DNA of 64,000 bases from Candidatus Scotarchaeum otlingeri (GTDB taxonomy: Archaea > Thermoproteota > Nitrososphaeria > Geothermarchaeales > JDFR-13): the NCBI GenBank assembly GCA_002011075.2, contig MTMA02000006.1:489374-553373 (forward strand), read 5' to 3'. Positions 18,582 through 27,332 of this stretch are shown in pieces; the stretch's first letter is position 1; every line of letters starts with the position of its first letter. The position numbers and the translations under genes were made by a program. The notes below the pieces were generated by a model, which made no database searches, had not been told where the DNA came from, and worked only from the letters and a program-made list of their open reading frames with translations.

Positions 18582-21500
18582 TAATCTAATAGGAAAGAAG
18601 ATCGCTTGTCTATTACATGATCCTTTCGAAAAACATATATTTCTAGTTAGGGGTGTCAACATCAGTCATGAAGAAAAAGTTAAACAAAATGTCTATGAAT
18701 ACTTTAGCGGTTTTAAGAGTTACATATTTAATCAGCAAGATAAGATTTATGAATCGATAAAGGAAGCTGATAAATTAGCATCCGCGATAGACCGTCAATT
18801 GCTAAATGTATTCTATATTCATGAGAAGAATTTACCTAATAAAGAAATAATGTACGAAAGACCGGGGTCCAATGAGCTTGTATATAAACATATACTTGAG
18901 CCAAGTATAGGTGTTGCATTTGATAAAGTCGGTAAACCTAAATGGTTAAAAAATAAAATATATGTTGAAGAAAAATATGAAAAAGTATATCGCGGCTTGA
19001 AAAAAGTTATTGAGTTAATAGATGATAAAGATCTAGATAGAACTGTGATAGCCTATCATTTGATATATACCCTATCTGAATTATATTGGATAAAATATGC
19101 AAATGAGCCCAGTTTAGCGGATACACGCACGCCGCACCATACTGTTTTTGATCATAATAGTGCAACTGCTACAGTCTATAATTGGCTCATTAGTGGTATA
19201 GATGGTTACCTAGTGATGGTTGATGTAGGGGGAATAAAAGATTTTATATCTAGTTCAAGAAAGATTAAGGATTTATGGGCTAGTAGTTACCTGGCCTCAT
19301 CAATAATTTGGCATGCATTACAGCCATTAATAATGTATCTTGGTCCCGATATTGCGATATCTCCGACGATGAGATTTAATCCGATATATTTCTCTACCTT
19401 ATTAGGATGGTTGAATACAAAAGGACACGCTAAAGTGATAGACCAGATAAAGAATGATTTAGAGGACATCATATCTAAACTATTTCATCTCGATGTTTTT
19501 TCGGAATATCCGCGGTATCCCATTCAACCAGCAATATTCACCTTATCTCTACCTCCAGCGACTTATATTAAAGAGGCCATAAATAGATATATCGATTACC
19601 TAAATAGATATTTTTCAGAGAAGGCCGGCAATATCGGTTTATCACCTGAATATATTAATGAATACATTAATGAGCTAAGAGAAATAGGTAGTACTCTTGA
19701 GGATAAAAAAGAATCTATTAGGAATTTAATATTCCGGTTAATTTTCTCATCATGGAAACTCTTCTCTTCAATAATTTTCGATGAAGAAAATTATTATGGA
19801 GATACTCCTCTTAATAAGTTCCTACTGGAATCAATAAAATATATCAAAAAATATTGTGATCCGATGGAAGGAAATTCTCTATATGGAGGATATCACACAA
19901 CACCGCCACTTATAATAAGAGTAGGGGTATCTAGGGCTTCTGATGCAAATGAACTCTTATCTAAGTTAGAAAGATCAGTAAATGCTAGAGAGGGGTCACT
20001 TAAACCTCTTTATTTCCAATTAATAATAGATAAAACTTGGAATGATATGGTCAAAATTGGAAGGCTTAGACGTACCCCTTACAGTAAATTAGATTTATCA
20101 CATAATACAGAGAAATATTATCTAAGGTGGAGAAATGGGAAGAATAGAATCGGATTTCCCAAGAAAAGTAAAAGAGGCTTCGATTATTGCACATCATGTA
20201 GTGAATTACCAGCTCTTATCTTATTACCACACAAAGAGGACGAATTTTTGGAATTACTATCGAATTATAAAATCATTAGTGATGAGAGCGAAGCCGAAGA
20301 ACTAGCTATATATTTCTCTCCAGGCGAAAAATTATGCCCATACTGTTTCTCAAAAAGAATCTTCGCTACTCATACTGACATATCTAAATTGATAATGAAA
20401 TGGATATATTGGTCAGATAAGGATTTAAGAATAACAATACCATCTACATCGGATTTTTCTAGTTTAGCTTACAGAAAACAGCTGCTTGAGGCTATACTAC
20501 GATCGCCTTCGACCATGGTATCTAGCATGAGGGATCTAGGGATCGAAAATGTAATAAAGAATTATTACAAGTCGAGTAAAAAACTAACCCCATCTTTAAT
20601 ACATTGGAAAGCTTTAAATGATAAATATTCCAAAATTGATAACATGCGCCAACCTTGGTATGGTGTATTGATTAGAGCTGCACCTGCTGAGGCAAAATAT
20701 ATGTTTTTATCTGAGAAAAAAGATGTCCGGCTTCGATGGCATGAACTATTTAAGGACCGTGTAAGAAATATACTTTCTAGCGATTCTGATAAATTGCAGA
20801 ATGCACCAGGTATTTACTATGGTCTCGTGGTGGCCGACGGAGATAGAATGGGTAAATTAGTACGGGGAGAATTATATAAAGCTTTAGTTAAGCCCAAAAG
20901 ATATTTTAGAATAAATAAAGATACTAGAAAAATATCAGTCGAAGAAGAATTACTTTTTTATGAAAAATATTATATGTCCTCTCTCCATAAAGTTAGCAAA
21001 GAATTCAGGAAATATATTAATGATATTATGAAAGCAATAGTAAACCTTAAATGTCATAAAAAAAGAATAGATTCAGATGAATGGAAGCAACTAGTCACAA
21101 AGATAGGTAATATCATAGAACTTGCAGAATTACCTGAGCAACTGGTTTTTGATCTTATCAATCTAATATTATGCCTATTCTATAGACCTAGGCTTTCCCT
21201 AGATCCCAATATTGAGATTTTAGAGTTTGAATTTGCACCTTCAGTATTACCCTCTATGAGCTATCAAGTAGCCATATCTAGAAGCTTAATGTTGAATGCT
21301 TTAAACAATATCAGGATAGTTGAAGAACACGGTGGAATCGTGGTTTACAATGGCGGAGATGACTTAATGGTTGTATTACCAATAGTAAATTATATTAAAA
21401 TAGACCGTGATACGCAACTATTCGTCAACAATAGTGTTGAATATAAATTGACATATGATTACATTGTATACGAAAACCTCATCAAGCCCCTCTCAAAATT

Positions 21501-22320
21501 AAGAATAAGCTATTCTGAAGGCACATTAAATGGAACATCTCTAACGGAAAAAATTCCTAAGAAATATACTTACACAGGTATGCGCCAATACAGAGACAAC
21601 ATTAAATCAATAGGAGAAGATATATCTGGTTTCTATATGATAGAGATTTCCGGAAGCAAATATTATATTCCAGTATTATATGGTATGGGTTGGAGCATAT
21701 CAGCGGGTATCGTTCATTATAGGTATCCATTATATAGGGCTGTGGAAATCGTCACTAAATATCTAGAAAAATATTCAAAAGATGGTTCTTTATGGGATTA
21801 CAGATGTAGTACTGATGCTATTGAAACTACAGCTGATAGAGACGGTTTAACTTTCATATATATCTCTGGTGGAAAGCCGATACATGTTACCTTGCCTAAT
21901 AAATTGTGGCACTCACAAGATATAGAACCTAGGGAATTATACTCATATTACACATATTATTTATTATCATTATTATATGATAGTCTACTATTCGATATAC
22001 TGTCGATATCGTACCCTAGAGATATTCTAAAGGATCCTTTCATGAATACGATGGATTCATATCAAATTGAAAAATCCATATCCACAAATATCGCTAATGA
22101 ATCTGCATTCAAGAAATTAATAAGAAGATATGCTGAGAAAAATAAGGGTGCGAGAAAACCTAATGACGCATTTATCGATCTAATAGTTAGTCTGGAACAT
22201 AATATTTCATATAGAGTGAAGGCTTATTCTAATAGCTCTAGACCTGAGTCGAGAGATATAATATTGTCATTTATGGATGCTCTTATATATATTTGGGGTG
22301 CTAGGAGGGTAGGAGGTTGA
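18571..22320 (+). CDS. cas10: Cas10/Cmr2: HD nuclease and cyclic oligoadenylate synthase
   Basis: About 1249 residues from the ATG at 18571, larger than a typical Cmr2 of roughly 870-1000. The N-terminus has the HD signature LLHDPFEKHIF (DNase). A zinc ribbon follows with CTSC and CPYC pairs. The first palm motif is VVADGDRMGKLVRG and the second palm holds GGDD at residues 928-931 inside VVYNGGDDLMVVLP. An intact GGDD predicts conversion of ATP to cOA when target RNA is bound, which activates Csx1. Both catalytic centres look usable. It overlaps cmr6 upstream (11 nt) and cmr3 downstream (4 nt). The extra length lies mostly in insertions between the zinc ribbon, palm domains and C-terminus. 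Confidence 0.95.
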   Translation: MSLDNLIGKKIACLLHDPFEKHIFLVRGVNISHEEKVKQNVYEYFSGFKSYIFNQQDKIYESIKEADKLASAIDRQLLNVFYIHEKNLPNKEIMYERPGSNELVYKHILEPSIGVAFDKVGKPKWLKNKIYVEEKYEKVYRGLKKVIELIDDKDLDRTVIAYHLIYTLSELYWIKYANEPSLADTRTPHHTVFDHNSATATVYNWLISGIDGYLVMVDVGGIKDFISSSRKIKDLWASSYLASSIIWHALQPLIMYLGPDIAISPTMRFNPIYFSTLLGWLNTKGHAKVIDQIKNDLEDIISKLFHLDVFSEYPRYPIQPAIFTLSLPPATYIKEAINRYIDYLNRYFSEKAGNIGLSPEYINEYINELREIGSTLEDKKESIRNLIFRLIFSSWKLFSSIIFDEENYYGDTPLNKFLLESIKYIKKYCDPMEGNSLYGGYHTTPPLIIRVGVSRASDANELLSKLERSVNAREGSLKPLYFQLIIDKTWNDMVKIGRLRRTPYSKLDLSHNTEKYYLRWRNGKNRIGFPKKSKRGFDYCTSCSELPALILLPHKEDEFLELLSNYKIISDESEAEELAIYFSPGEKLCPYCFSKRIFATHTDISKLIMKWIYWSDKDLRITIPSTSDFSSLAYRKQLLEAILRSPSTMVSSMRDLGIENVIKNYYKSSKKLTPSLIHWKALNDKYSKIDNMRQPWYGVLIRAAPAEAKYMFLSEKKDVRLRWHELFKDRVRNILSSDSDKLQNAPGIYYGLVVADGDRMGKLVRGELYKALVKPKRYFRINKDTRKISVEEELLFYEKYYMSSLHKVSKEFRKYINDIMKAIVNLKCHKKRIDSDEWKQLVTKIGNIIELAELPEQLVFDLINLILCLFYRPRLSLDPNIEILEFEFAPSVLPSMSYQVAISRSLMLNALNNIRIVEEHGGIVVYNGGDDLMVVLPIVNYIKIDRDTQLFVNNSVEYKLTYDYIVYENLIKPLSKLRISYSEGTLNGTSLTEKIPKKYTYTGMRQYRDNIKSIGEDISGFYMIEISGSKYYIPVLYGMGWSISAGIVHYRYPLYRAVEIVTKYLEKYSKDGSLWDYRCSTDAIETTADRDGLTFIYISGGKPIHVTLPNKLWHSQDIEPRELYSYYTYYLLSLLYDSLLFDILSISYPRDILKDPFMNTMDSYQIEKSISTNIANESAFKKLIRRYAEKNKGARKPNDAFIDLIVSLEHNISYRVKAYSNSSRPESRDIILSFMDALIYIWGARRVGG

Positions 22321-23363
22321 AGGAACTATACATAAAACCAATAATCAGGGCTTTTTATAGAGGTCCAGGTGAGTTCGATCCCTCTAGTAGAGGAGTGGCT
22401 TCTAGTGGTTTAACTAATTTCTATCCCTATCCATCAAGTATAGCTGGCTTATTGGGGTGGTTGATAGGTAGTGGACTAGGTGAATCTCTAGATTGGATTG
22501 ATGAGCTTATAAGTGTCTTAGGTGAGGATATATATATCAGAGGCCCATACATCTACCTAAATAGCAAAAAATACCTTATATATGACTTGAAGACAAAAGC
22601 GATAGTGGAACTGAACGACAAACCTTTGAAAATAGATATCCATAAAAGGGATTTGAATAAATTCAGAAATTCAAATTATATTTTGATAGATGAAGATATC
22701 TTTAGGGAGTGGATAGGCATAGCCCTTGAGGTCCGGAGTGAAAAAAAGAAAACTGTCAGAGAAGGTATGTTATATGCTGAAACTGTTATCGACGTAGAGG
22801 CCTTCCCAAATATGGAGAAGGGGAGAAGTTCAGATTTCGGATACATATATGAGATTTATGGTTTAGAGAAAGATATCAAAGGCCTATATAGATTTGGCGG
22901 CGAGGAGTCCAAGGCATATATAATATCAAAAGACGCAAATAGTACATTAGTAGATAAATATTTTACTGTTGATTCGGAGTATTTAGGGTTATATATAGTT
23001 TCACCACTATTATTCCCAACCGGCCTCGATAATGAAGAGTTAGCTAGATATATAATTAGAGAAATAAAAGATATAACTGGTGTAGATATCGAACATGATG
23101 ACATTATAGGAGGTAAAGTATTATTGATCGGTGAAACAAAGATATTGGGTGCAGGGATTTCCTCAGCCACAGGGGTAAGAAGATTATCTAGAAGACCCCT
23201 CTATGAAGCTTTGATGCCCGGGTCCATAATAATAGTCAAACCGAAAAACTTCGATATTATTCATGTTAAAAATCTATATATTAAGGGAATGGGAGCCGCT
23301 TCACAAATAGGATATGGAACAATCTTCCCATTCAAACCAGTTATAGAGGAGGTGATAGGATAA
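22317..23363 (+). CDS. cmr3: Cmr3 (Cas5-like, crRNA 5' handle binding)
   Basis: The product begins MKELYIKPIIRAFYRGPGEF, with YPYPSSIAGLLGWLIG as in Cmr3 proteins. The C-terminus ends in the glycine-rich GMGAASQIGYGTIFPF. Cmr3 pairs with Cas10 at the foot of the complex and holds the crRNA 5' tag, here expected to be GTTGAAAG. The start is a TTG overlapping the cas10 stop, directly preceded by GGAGG. It overlaps cmr1 through TAATG (23361-23365). Confidence 0.92.
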   Translation: MKELYIKPIIRAFYRGPGEFDPSSRGVASSGLTNFYPYPSSIAGLLGWLIGSGLGESLDWIDELISVLGEDIYIRGPYIYLNSKKYLIYDLKTKAIVELNDKPLKIDIHKRDLNKFRNSNYILIDEDIFREWIGIALEVRSEKKKTVREGMLYAETVIDVEAFPNMEKGRSSDFGYIYEIYGLEKDIKGLYRFGGEESKAYIISKDANSTLVDKYFTVDSEYLGLYIVSPLLFPTGLDNEELARYIIREIKDITGVDIEHDDIIGGKVLLIGETKILGAGISSATGVRRLSRRPLYEALMPGSIIIVKPKNFDIIHVKNLYIKGMGAASQIGYGTIFPFKPVIEEVIG

Positions 23364-24730
23364 TGGGCAAATTTTATATTGAATATAGGAAAAGAAGATT
23401 TTTATTTCGTATTAATGTAGAGGTGGTCACTCCAGTATGGATAGGAGGATATGACTCATATATGAATACTAAATTAAATATTTTATGGGATATAAACGAA
23501 GGGTCTCTAAAAGGTCTCTGGAGATGGTGGGGACGCGTTCTATTAGGAGGATTTATTAGTCCGGAAAACGGGATTTCAGAATTAGATAATATTATATCTG
23601 ATCTATTCGGTTCTACCGAACAAGCTAGTAAGATGACAATTAGAATTACTAAAATTAGGTCAGGTCATTATATCAAACTATATCCAGAGCTAAAAGGTAT
23701 TTCAAGGGTTGATTTAATGATGATGGGTTCAGCAAGACACAGAATAGCAAATAAGGAAAAGTGTCTAGTGGGCGGGAGATATGAAATAGAATGTTATGCG
23801 ATATCCGAGATAGAATCTTATGAGGCTGAATTTATATTTGTTTCTTTGATAGCTGCGTTAGTCTTTGACGGTATAGGTAAACATACATCAAGAGGCTTCG
23901 GAAAATTAAAAATTGAGAAGGATGGGATATTTTTATGCAATAAGCTTAAGAGTTTAGGCGAAGAAATTTCCGATTTGTTAAGTGATATATATAGTTCAGA
24001 TTCAAATAATCGGATAGAAGAGGCAATAAATAGATTATTGAATCTGTTTAAGGAGAAAGCTAGAAAATATGTTGAGCATAAGAGGAATGGATTAAGACTA
24101 GAACCTATTTCTTCCGTAGTTGAAAATATTGAGGATCTTAAGATAGGCTTTATAAAAATATATCCTCCAAATACTGATGTCAAATATATTCTCAAGAAAA
24201 TTGGAAAATCGACACTAAAAATACATTGGAAGTCTAACCCAAGTATCCCGGGATTTGGTTATCATACATGGATACTTGGATTACCAAGGAGTACTGAGCC
24301 GTATTATGATCCTCGTAATATAAATATCAAACTAAAGAAAGCCGGCATTGAATATAAACCCAAAAAAAGAAAAGGTAAAAAAATGGTGTCAGCACCTACA
24401 GGTTACTGGTTAATTAAAAAGACGGGAGAAATTGAAGTCGGAAGAAGAAAATCCCCTATACGATTTTCTATAATAAAAATGGATAATAATCAATACGCCG
24501 TTATAGTCTACTATTTTCGTTCCTATGATTGGATTGATTATCTTGATCCTTCAAGAAAAATAGGAAAATCAGGAAAAGGTATCGTTCACATTAGCATATC
24601 TGCTCATCGTAAGCGAAGAATTGTAAATTCGATAAAAGCCAAAAATGTAGCTTGGCGTCAGAAAAAAATTGATAATTTAATTGACCAAATCTTAGATGAC
24701 GCTATAGATTCAATTAAAAAGTTATTATAA
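23363..24730 (+). CDS. cmr1: Cmr1 (Cas7-like cap subunit)
   Basis: The first 120 residues contain VVTPVWIGGYDS and SLKGLWRWWGRVLLGG, the classic Cmr1 start with its aromatic RWW helix, followed by GSARHRIANK. The C-terminal half includes IPGFGYHTWILGLPR and a lysine-rich segment, so the protein has two RAMP-like halves as usual for Cmr1. Cmr1 sits at the tip of the complex and helps target capture. GGAGGTGA immediately precedes the overlapping start. It closes the cmr operon. Confidence 0.92.
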   Translation: MGKFYIEYRKRRFLFRINVEVVTPVWIGGYDSYMNTKLNILWDINEGSLKGLWRWWGRVLLGGFISPENGISELDNIISDLFGSTEQASKMTIRITKIRSGHYIKLYPELKGISRVDLMMMGSARHRIANKEKCLVGGRYEIECYAISEIESYEAEFIFVSLIAALVFDGIGKHTSRGFGKLKIEKDGIFLCNKLKSLGEEISDLLSDIYSSDSNNRIEEAINRLLNLFKEKARKYVEHKRNGLRLEPISSVVENIEDLKIGFIKIYPPNTDVKYILKKIGKSTLKIHWKSNPSIPGFGYHTWILGLPRSTEPYYDPRNINIKLKKAGIEYKPKKRKGKKMVSAPTGYWLIKKTGEIEVGRRKSPIRFSIIKMDNNQYAVIVYYFRSYDWIDYLDPSRKIGKSGKGIVHISISAHRKRRIVNSIKAKNVAWRQKKIDNLIDQILDDAIDSIKKLL

Positions 24731-24810
24731 TACAAATAAGTTTATCTACAATTTATTTATCAGTAATATATATGGTTATATGCTCTATAGAAATATAATG
24801 GAGGTTAAGC

Positions 24811-24942
24811 ATGGAAAAACTAAAACCTTCTAGTAAAAGTGGTAACTATTACTCAGAGATATTTATATCGAGTTTTCGAAGCCAAAAAAGTCTTTCTTGG
24901 ATGTTTGATAAGACCACCCTAGAAGAGCTATTGTGGATATAA
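24811..24942 (+). CDS. Small ORF, 43 residues, unknown
   Basis: An ATG follows a strong GGAGGTT Shine-Dalgarno sequence (24800-24806) with a 4-nt gap. The frame runs 43 codons, starting MEKLKPSSKSGNYYSEIF and ending DKTTLEELLWI. It lies 80 nt past cmr1 on the same strand. The composition looks coding, but I recognise no family; it could be a real small protein of the CRISPR locus or the head of a truncated gene. The rest of the 24731-24977 gap is AT-rich with nothing else evident. Confidence 0.45.
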   Translation: MEKLKPSSKSGNYYSEIFISSFRSQKSLSWMFDKTTLEELLWI

Positions 24943-24977
24943 AAAGGTGGTGTGTCGGGTTCTTCTTTGTTTGCTGG

Positions 24978-25575
24978 TTATCCTGTGACTACTAGTCCGT
25001 TTTCGGCTATCATGTAGGAGTGTCCGTAGCTACATACTACTAAGCAGATTATCGAGAATGATCCTGCCTTATTTGCTGTGAATGTCACTGCGTGTGCTTC
25101 TAACGCTGATTTGTCTTCGTTATTCAGGAATTCTTCTAGGCTGTTTGCTGTTCCTGAGAAGCTAGTGTATTTGGTTGCTAGCTGTACATTGTATCCCTCT
25201 ATGATGATTCCATGGTCCACTAACCCTATGCTTTTCGATTTGGCTATCTCCTCGAGTATCCGCTCGTCTCCCGGGGGATACTCCCCGATGCCTTTCTGTA
25301 GGGTTCTCTGCTCTAGGGTGCTTGCGAATTCTTCGCTGAAGGCTGTGGATGGGAATATATAGAGTTTTACGATGTCTCCCTTCTTTACCTGTATACTCTG
25401 GACCTCGTTGAGGTTTTCGTCGTAGAAGGCGAATCCCCAGTGGTAGGCTATTACATAGAATACTTTTTCTTGGGTTGGTCCTGTTTGGAAGAATAGGAGG
25501 TATCCTCCTACTGCGGCTAACGCTATTGCTACTGCTATTCCTATATATAGATATTTTCTTGGGATAATTCCTCAC
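24978..25575 (-). CDS. Membrane-anchored CuA cupredoxin of the nos operon; start frameshifted
   Basis: The frame ending at 24978 is open back to 25571 and encodes a TM anchor (YLYIGIAVAIALAAVGGYLL). A cupredoxin domain follows, closing in CLVVCSYGHSYM, a CxxxCxxxHxxM dinuclear CuA site like that of oxidase subunit II and NosZ. An upstream histidine lies in LVDHGIIIEGYN. This frame has no ATG, GTG or TTG before the domain; its first codons are ATT ATC after GAGGTGA. A GTG at 25575 opens a different frame reading MRNYPKK, which would join the CuA frame perfectly if one A of the run at 25554-25557 were removed. So this is a real one-base frameshift, a sequencing error or an ATT start. It probably delivers electrons to NosZ and is the last gene of the operon. 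Confidence 0.78.
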
Positions 25576-25636
25576 CTCATAATTACTATGTTATATATCT
25601 TGTTATATGGCATAAACTTATATTTATATTTAGTTT

Positions 25637-26461
25637 TCATGTCATATCTATCCTCCTGATTACGAAATAACTAATTATTAGGGGTATGAGGGTCTCAAGA
25701 AAGGGGGGGAGTGCGAGTGTGAGAGGTAGATTTCCACCTAATTCTCTAGCGATATAGACCCCTTCCCTTCCCAATATCGTTAACTCGGGGTCTATGATAT
25801 ACATCATGAGTATTCTCTGGCTCTCCATCGGATTTAATATTGCTAGATAGAATGTATCGGTCTCCCCTAGCCCTATCTGCATCGCAAGGAATATGAGGGC
25901 CAGGTCATAGATGAAGATTATTAGCAGCCATATTCCGAAGGCTAGGCCTAGGCTTGAAACCCTGTTTTTAGATGTTATTGATAGTAGCATCCCTATCGAT
26001 AGGAGTGGAGCGATGAATACGAGTAGGGAGGGGAGAAGTATGTAATATTTAATGAGGCTTTCTAGTGGGAAGTAGAATGCCAGTATAAACCCGGCTAATG
26101 AGTAGCCTAGGGCGGTGATTAAGAAGAGGCTGATTAAATAGCCTAGATATTTGCCGATAAGATATTCTCCTCTGGAAATAGGCTGGGTGAAGACCCACTC
26201 CGATATCCCTCCCTCTCTATCTCCAACTATAGATTGGGCGCTGAATACTAATGCGGTTATAGAGATAATGTATAGGGATACATTTATGATGGCTGCAGAG
26301 AGTCTACCCACTGCTTCGAGCCCCAGCCCAGCCACACCTATTACTCCATATTGTGTTAGGGATATGCCTATCAAGAGGTATGATGCTATATATGGAATTA
26401 TCCAGCGGCCCCTCAACAAGGAGTTGGCTTCGCCATAAATATATAATAGTATTTTACTCAT
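25637..26461 (-). CDS. nosY: NosY: ABC transporter permease for NosZ maturation
   Basis: A 274-residue integral membrane protein with about six TM segments. It has the ABC-2 type signature SIVGDREGGISEWVFTQPIS after TM2 and the later LNPMESQRI motif typical of NosY. With NosF (ATPase) and NosD (periplasmic solenoid) it forms the complex that supplies sulfur to, or assembles, the CuZ cluster of nitrous oxide reductase. It overlaps nosF by 8 nt. The product faces the outer side of the membrane, where NosZ is exported. Confidence 0.88.
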   Translation of the reverse strand: MSKILLYIYGEANSLLRGRWIIPYIASYLLIGISLTQYGVIGVAGLGLEAVGRLSAAIINVSLYIISITALVFSAQSIVGDREGGISEWVFTQPISRGEYLIGKYLGYLISLFLITALGYSLAGFILAFYFPLESLIKYYILLPSLLVFIAPLLSIGMLLSITSKNRVSSLGLAFGIWLLIIFIYDLALIFLAMQIGLGETDTFYLAILNPMESQRILMMYIIDPELTILGREGVYIARELGGNLPLTLALPPFLETLIPLIISYFVIRRIDMT

Positions 26462-27332
26462 TCTTCTTCAACACCTCCATTAACATCTCGATAGAAGGCT
26501 CCTCGACTATAATGGAGGAGATACTATGCTTTACTTCAGAGAGTTCCCTCATCAATCCCAATATATCGTTTGACTCGATGATGACTATATCTCCATATCT
26601 AGCGATCACGTTACCCATAGCTACATCCAGCTCACTGGAGGTATTTATTATCACCCGAGAGTATCCCGATAGCTCTAGGAACTCTCTTTGAGTAACCTCA
26701 CCTATCAATTCTCCATCATATAATACTATTAGTCTTGTTATGAAGGGGAGGAGCTCGTTAATCCTATGGGAAGATAAAAGTATAGTCTTACGATGTCTCC
26801 TCCATTCCTCCATAAAGCCTATGAATATCTTCCTCGCTTCTGCATCCAAATTGGAGAGGGGTTCATCGAGAATTATTATCTCCGGATCTATGGATGCAAC
26901 AAGAGCTATAGCTAATTTCTGCTTCATTCCACCTGATAACTCACTAATCCTAAGATCAATATACTCGTGGACACCGAGTTTTTCGAGTACCTCATCATTC
27001 CATTCTGCATCGTGCATAGATAGATAATAATTTATTAGGTCATCAACCCACCAGTTAAGTGGGAAACCAATATTCTGCGGGATATACCCTATCAATCTCC
27101 TTATTCTCTTCTCTTCTTTAGATACATTCAAACCGTCGATGAGTATTTCGCCTTCGAATCGGAGAATACCCAATATGCACCTAAACAAAGTTGTTTTACC
27201 GGCTCCATTAGGACCTAAGAGGAGTATAGACTCTCCTCTCCCAATCGAGAGAGAAATATCTTCTAGGGCAACTATATCTCCATAATATTTATTTACATTT
27301 TTGATGTTGATTAACTCTTCCATGGCCTCCAC
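26454..27332 (-). CDS. nosF: NosF: ABC transporter ATPase for NosZ maturation
   Basis: A complete ABC ATPase: Walker A GPNGAGKTT, signature ELSGGMKQKLAIA, Walker B IIILDEPLSNLDAEA and switch SSHRI. The length of 292 residues and its place between nosD and nosY identify it as NosF. The C-terminal 90 residues form the accessory domain. It overlaps the end of nosD by 22 nt and the start of nosY by 8 nt, so the three are translated together. Confidence 0.88.
   Translation of the reverse strand: MEAMEELINIKNVNKYYGDIVALEDISLSIGRGESILLLGPNGAGKTTLFRCILGILRFEGEILIDGLNVSKEEKRIRRLIGYIPQNIGFPLNWWVDDLINYYLSMHDAEWNDEVLEKLGVHEYIDLRISELSGGMKQKLAIALVASIDPEIIILDEPLSNLDAEARKIFIGFMEEWRRHRKTILLSSHRINELLPFITRLIVLYDGELIGEVTQREFLELSGYSRVIINTSSELDVAMGNVIARYGDIVIIESNDILGLMRELSEVKHSISSIIVEEPSIEMLMEVLKKNE

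Noticed and set aside
25162-25575. 137-codon frame from GTG 25575 read as a gene by itself
   Set aside because: Past its first seven residues the translation is Arg/Pro/Ser-rich nonsense, while the adjacent frame gives a TM helix and a CuA domain; only its start may be real.
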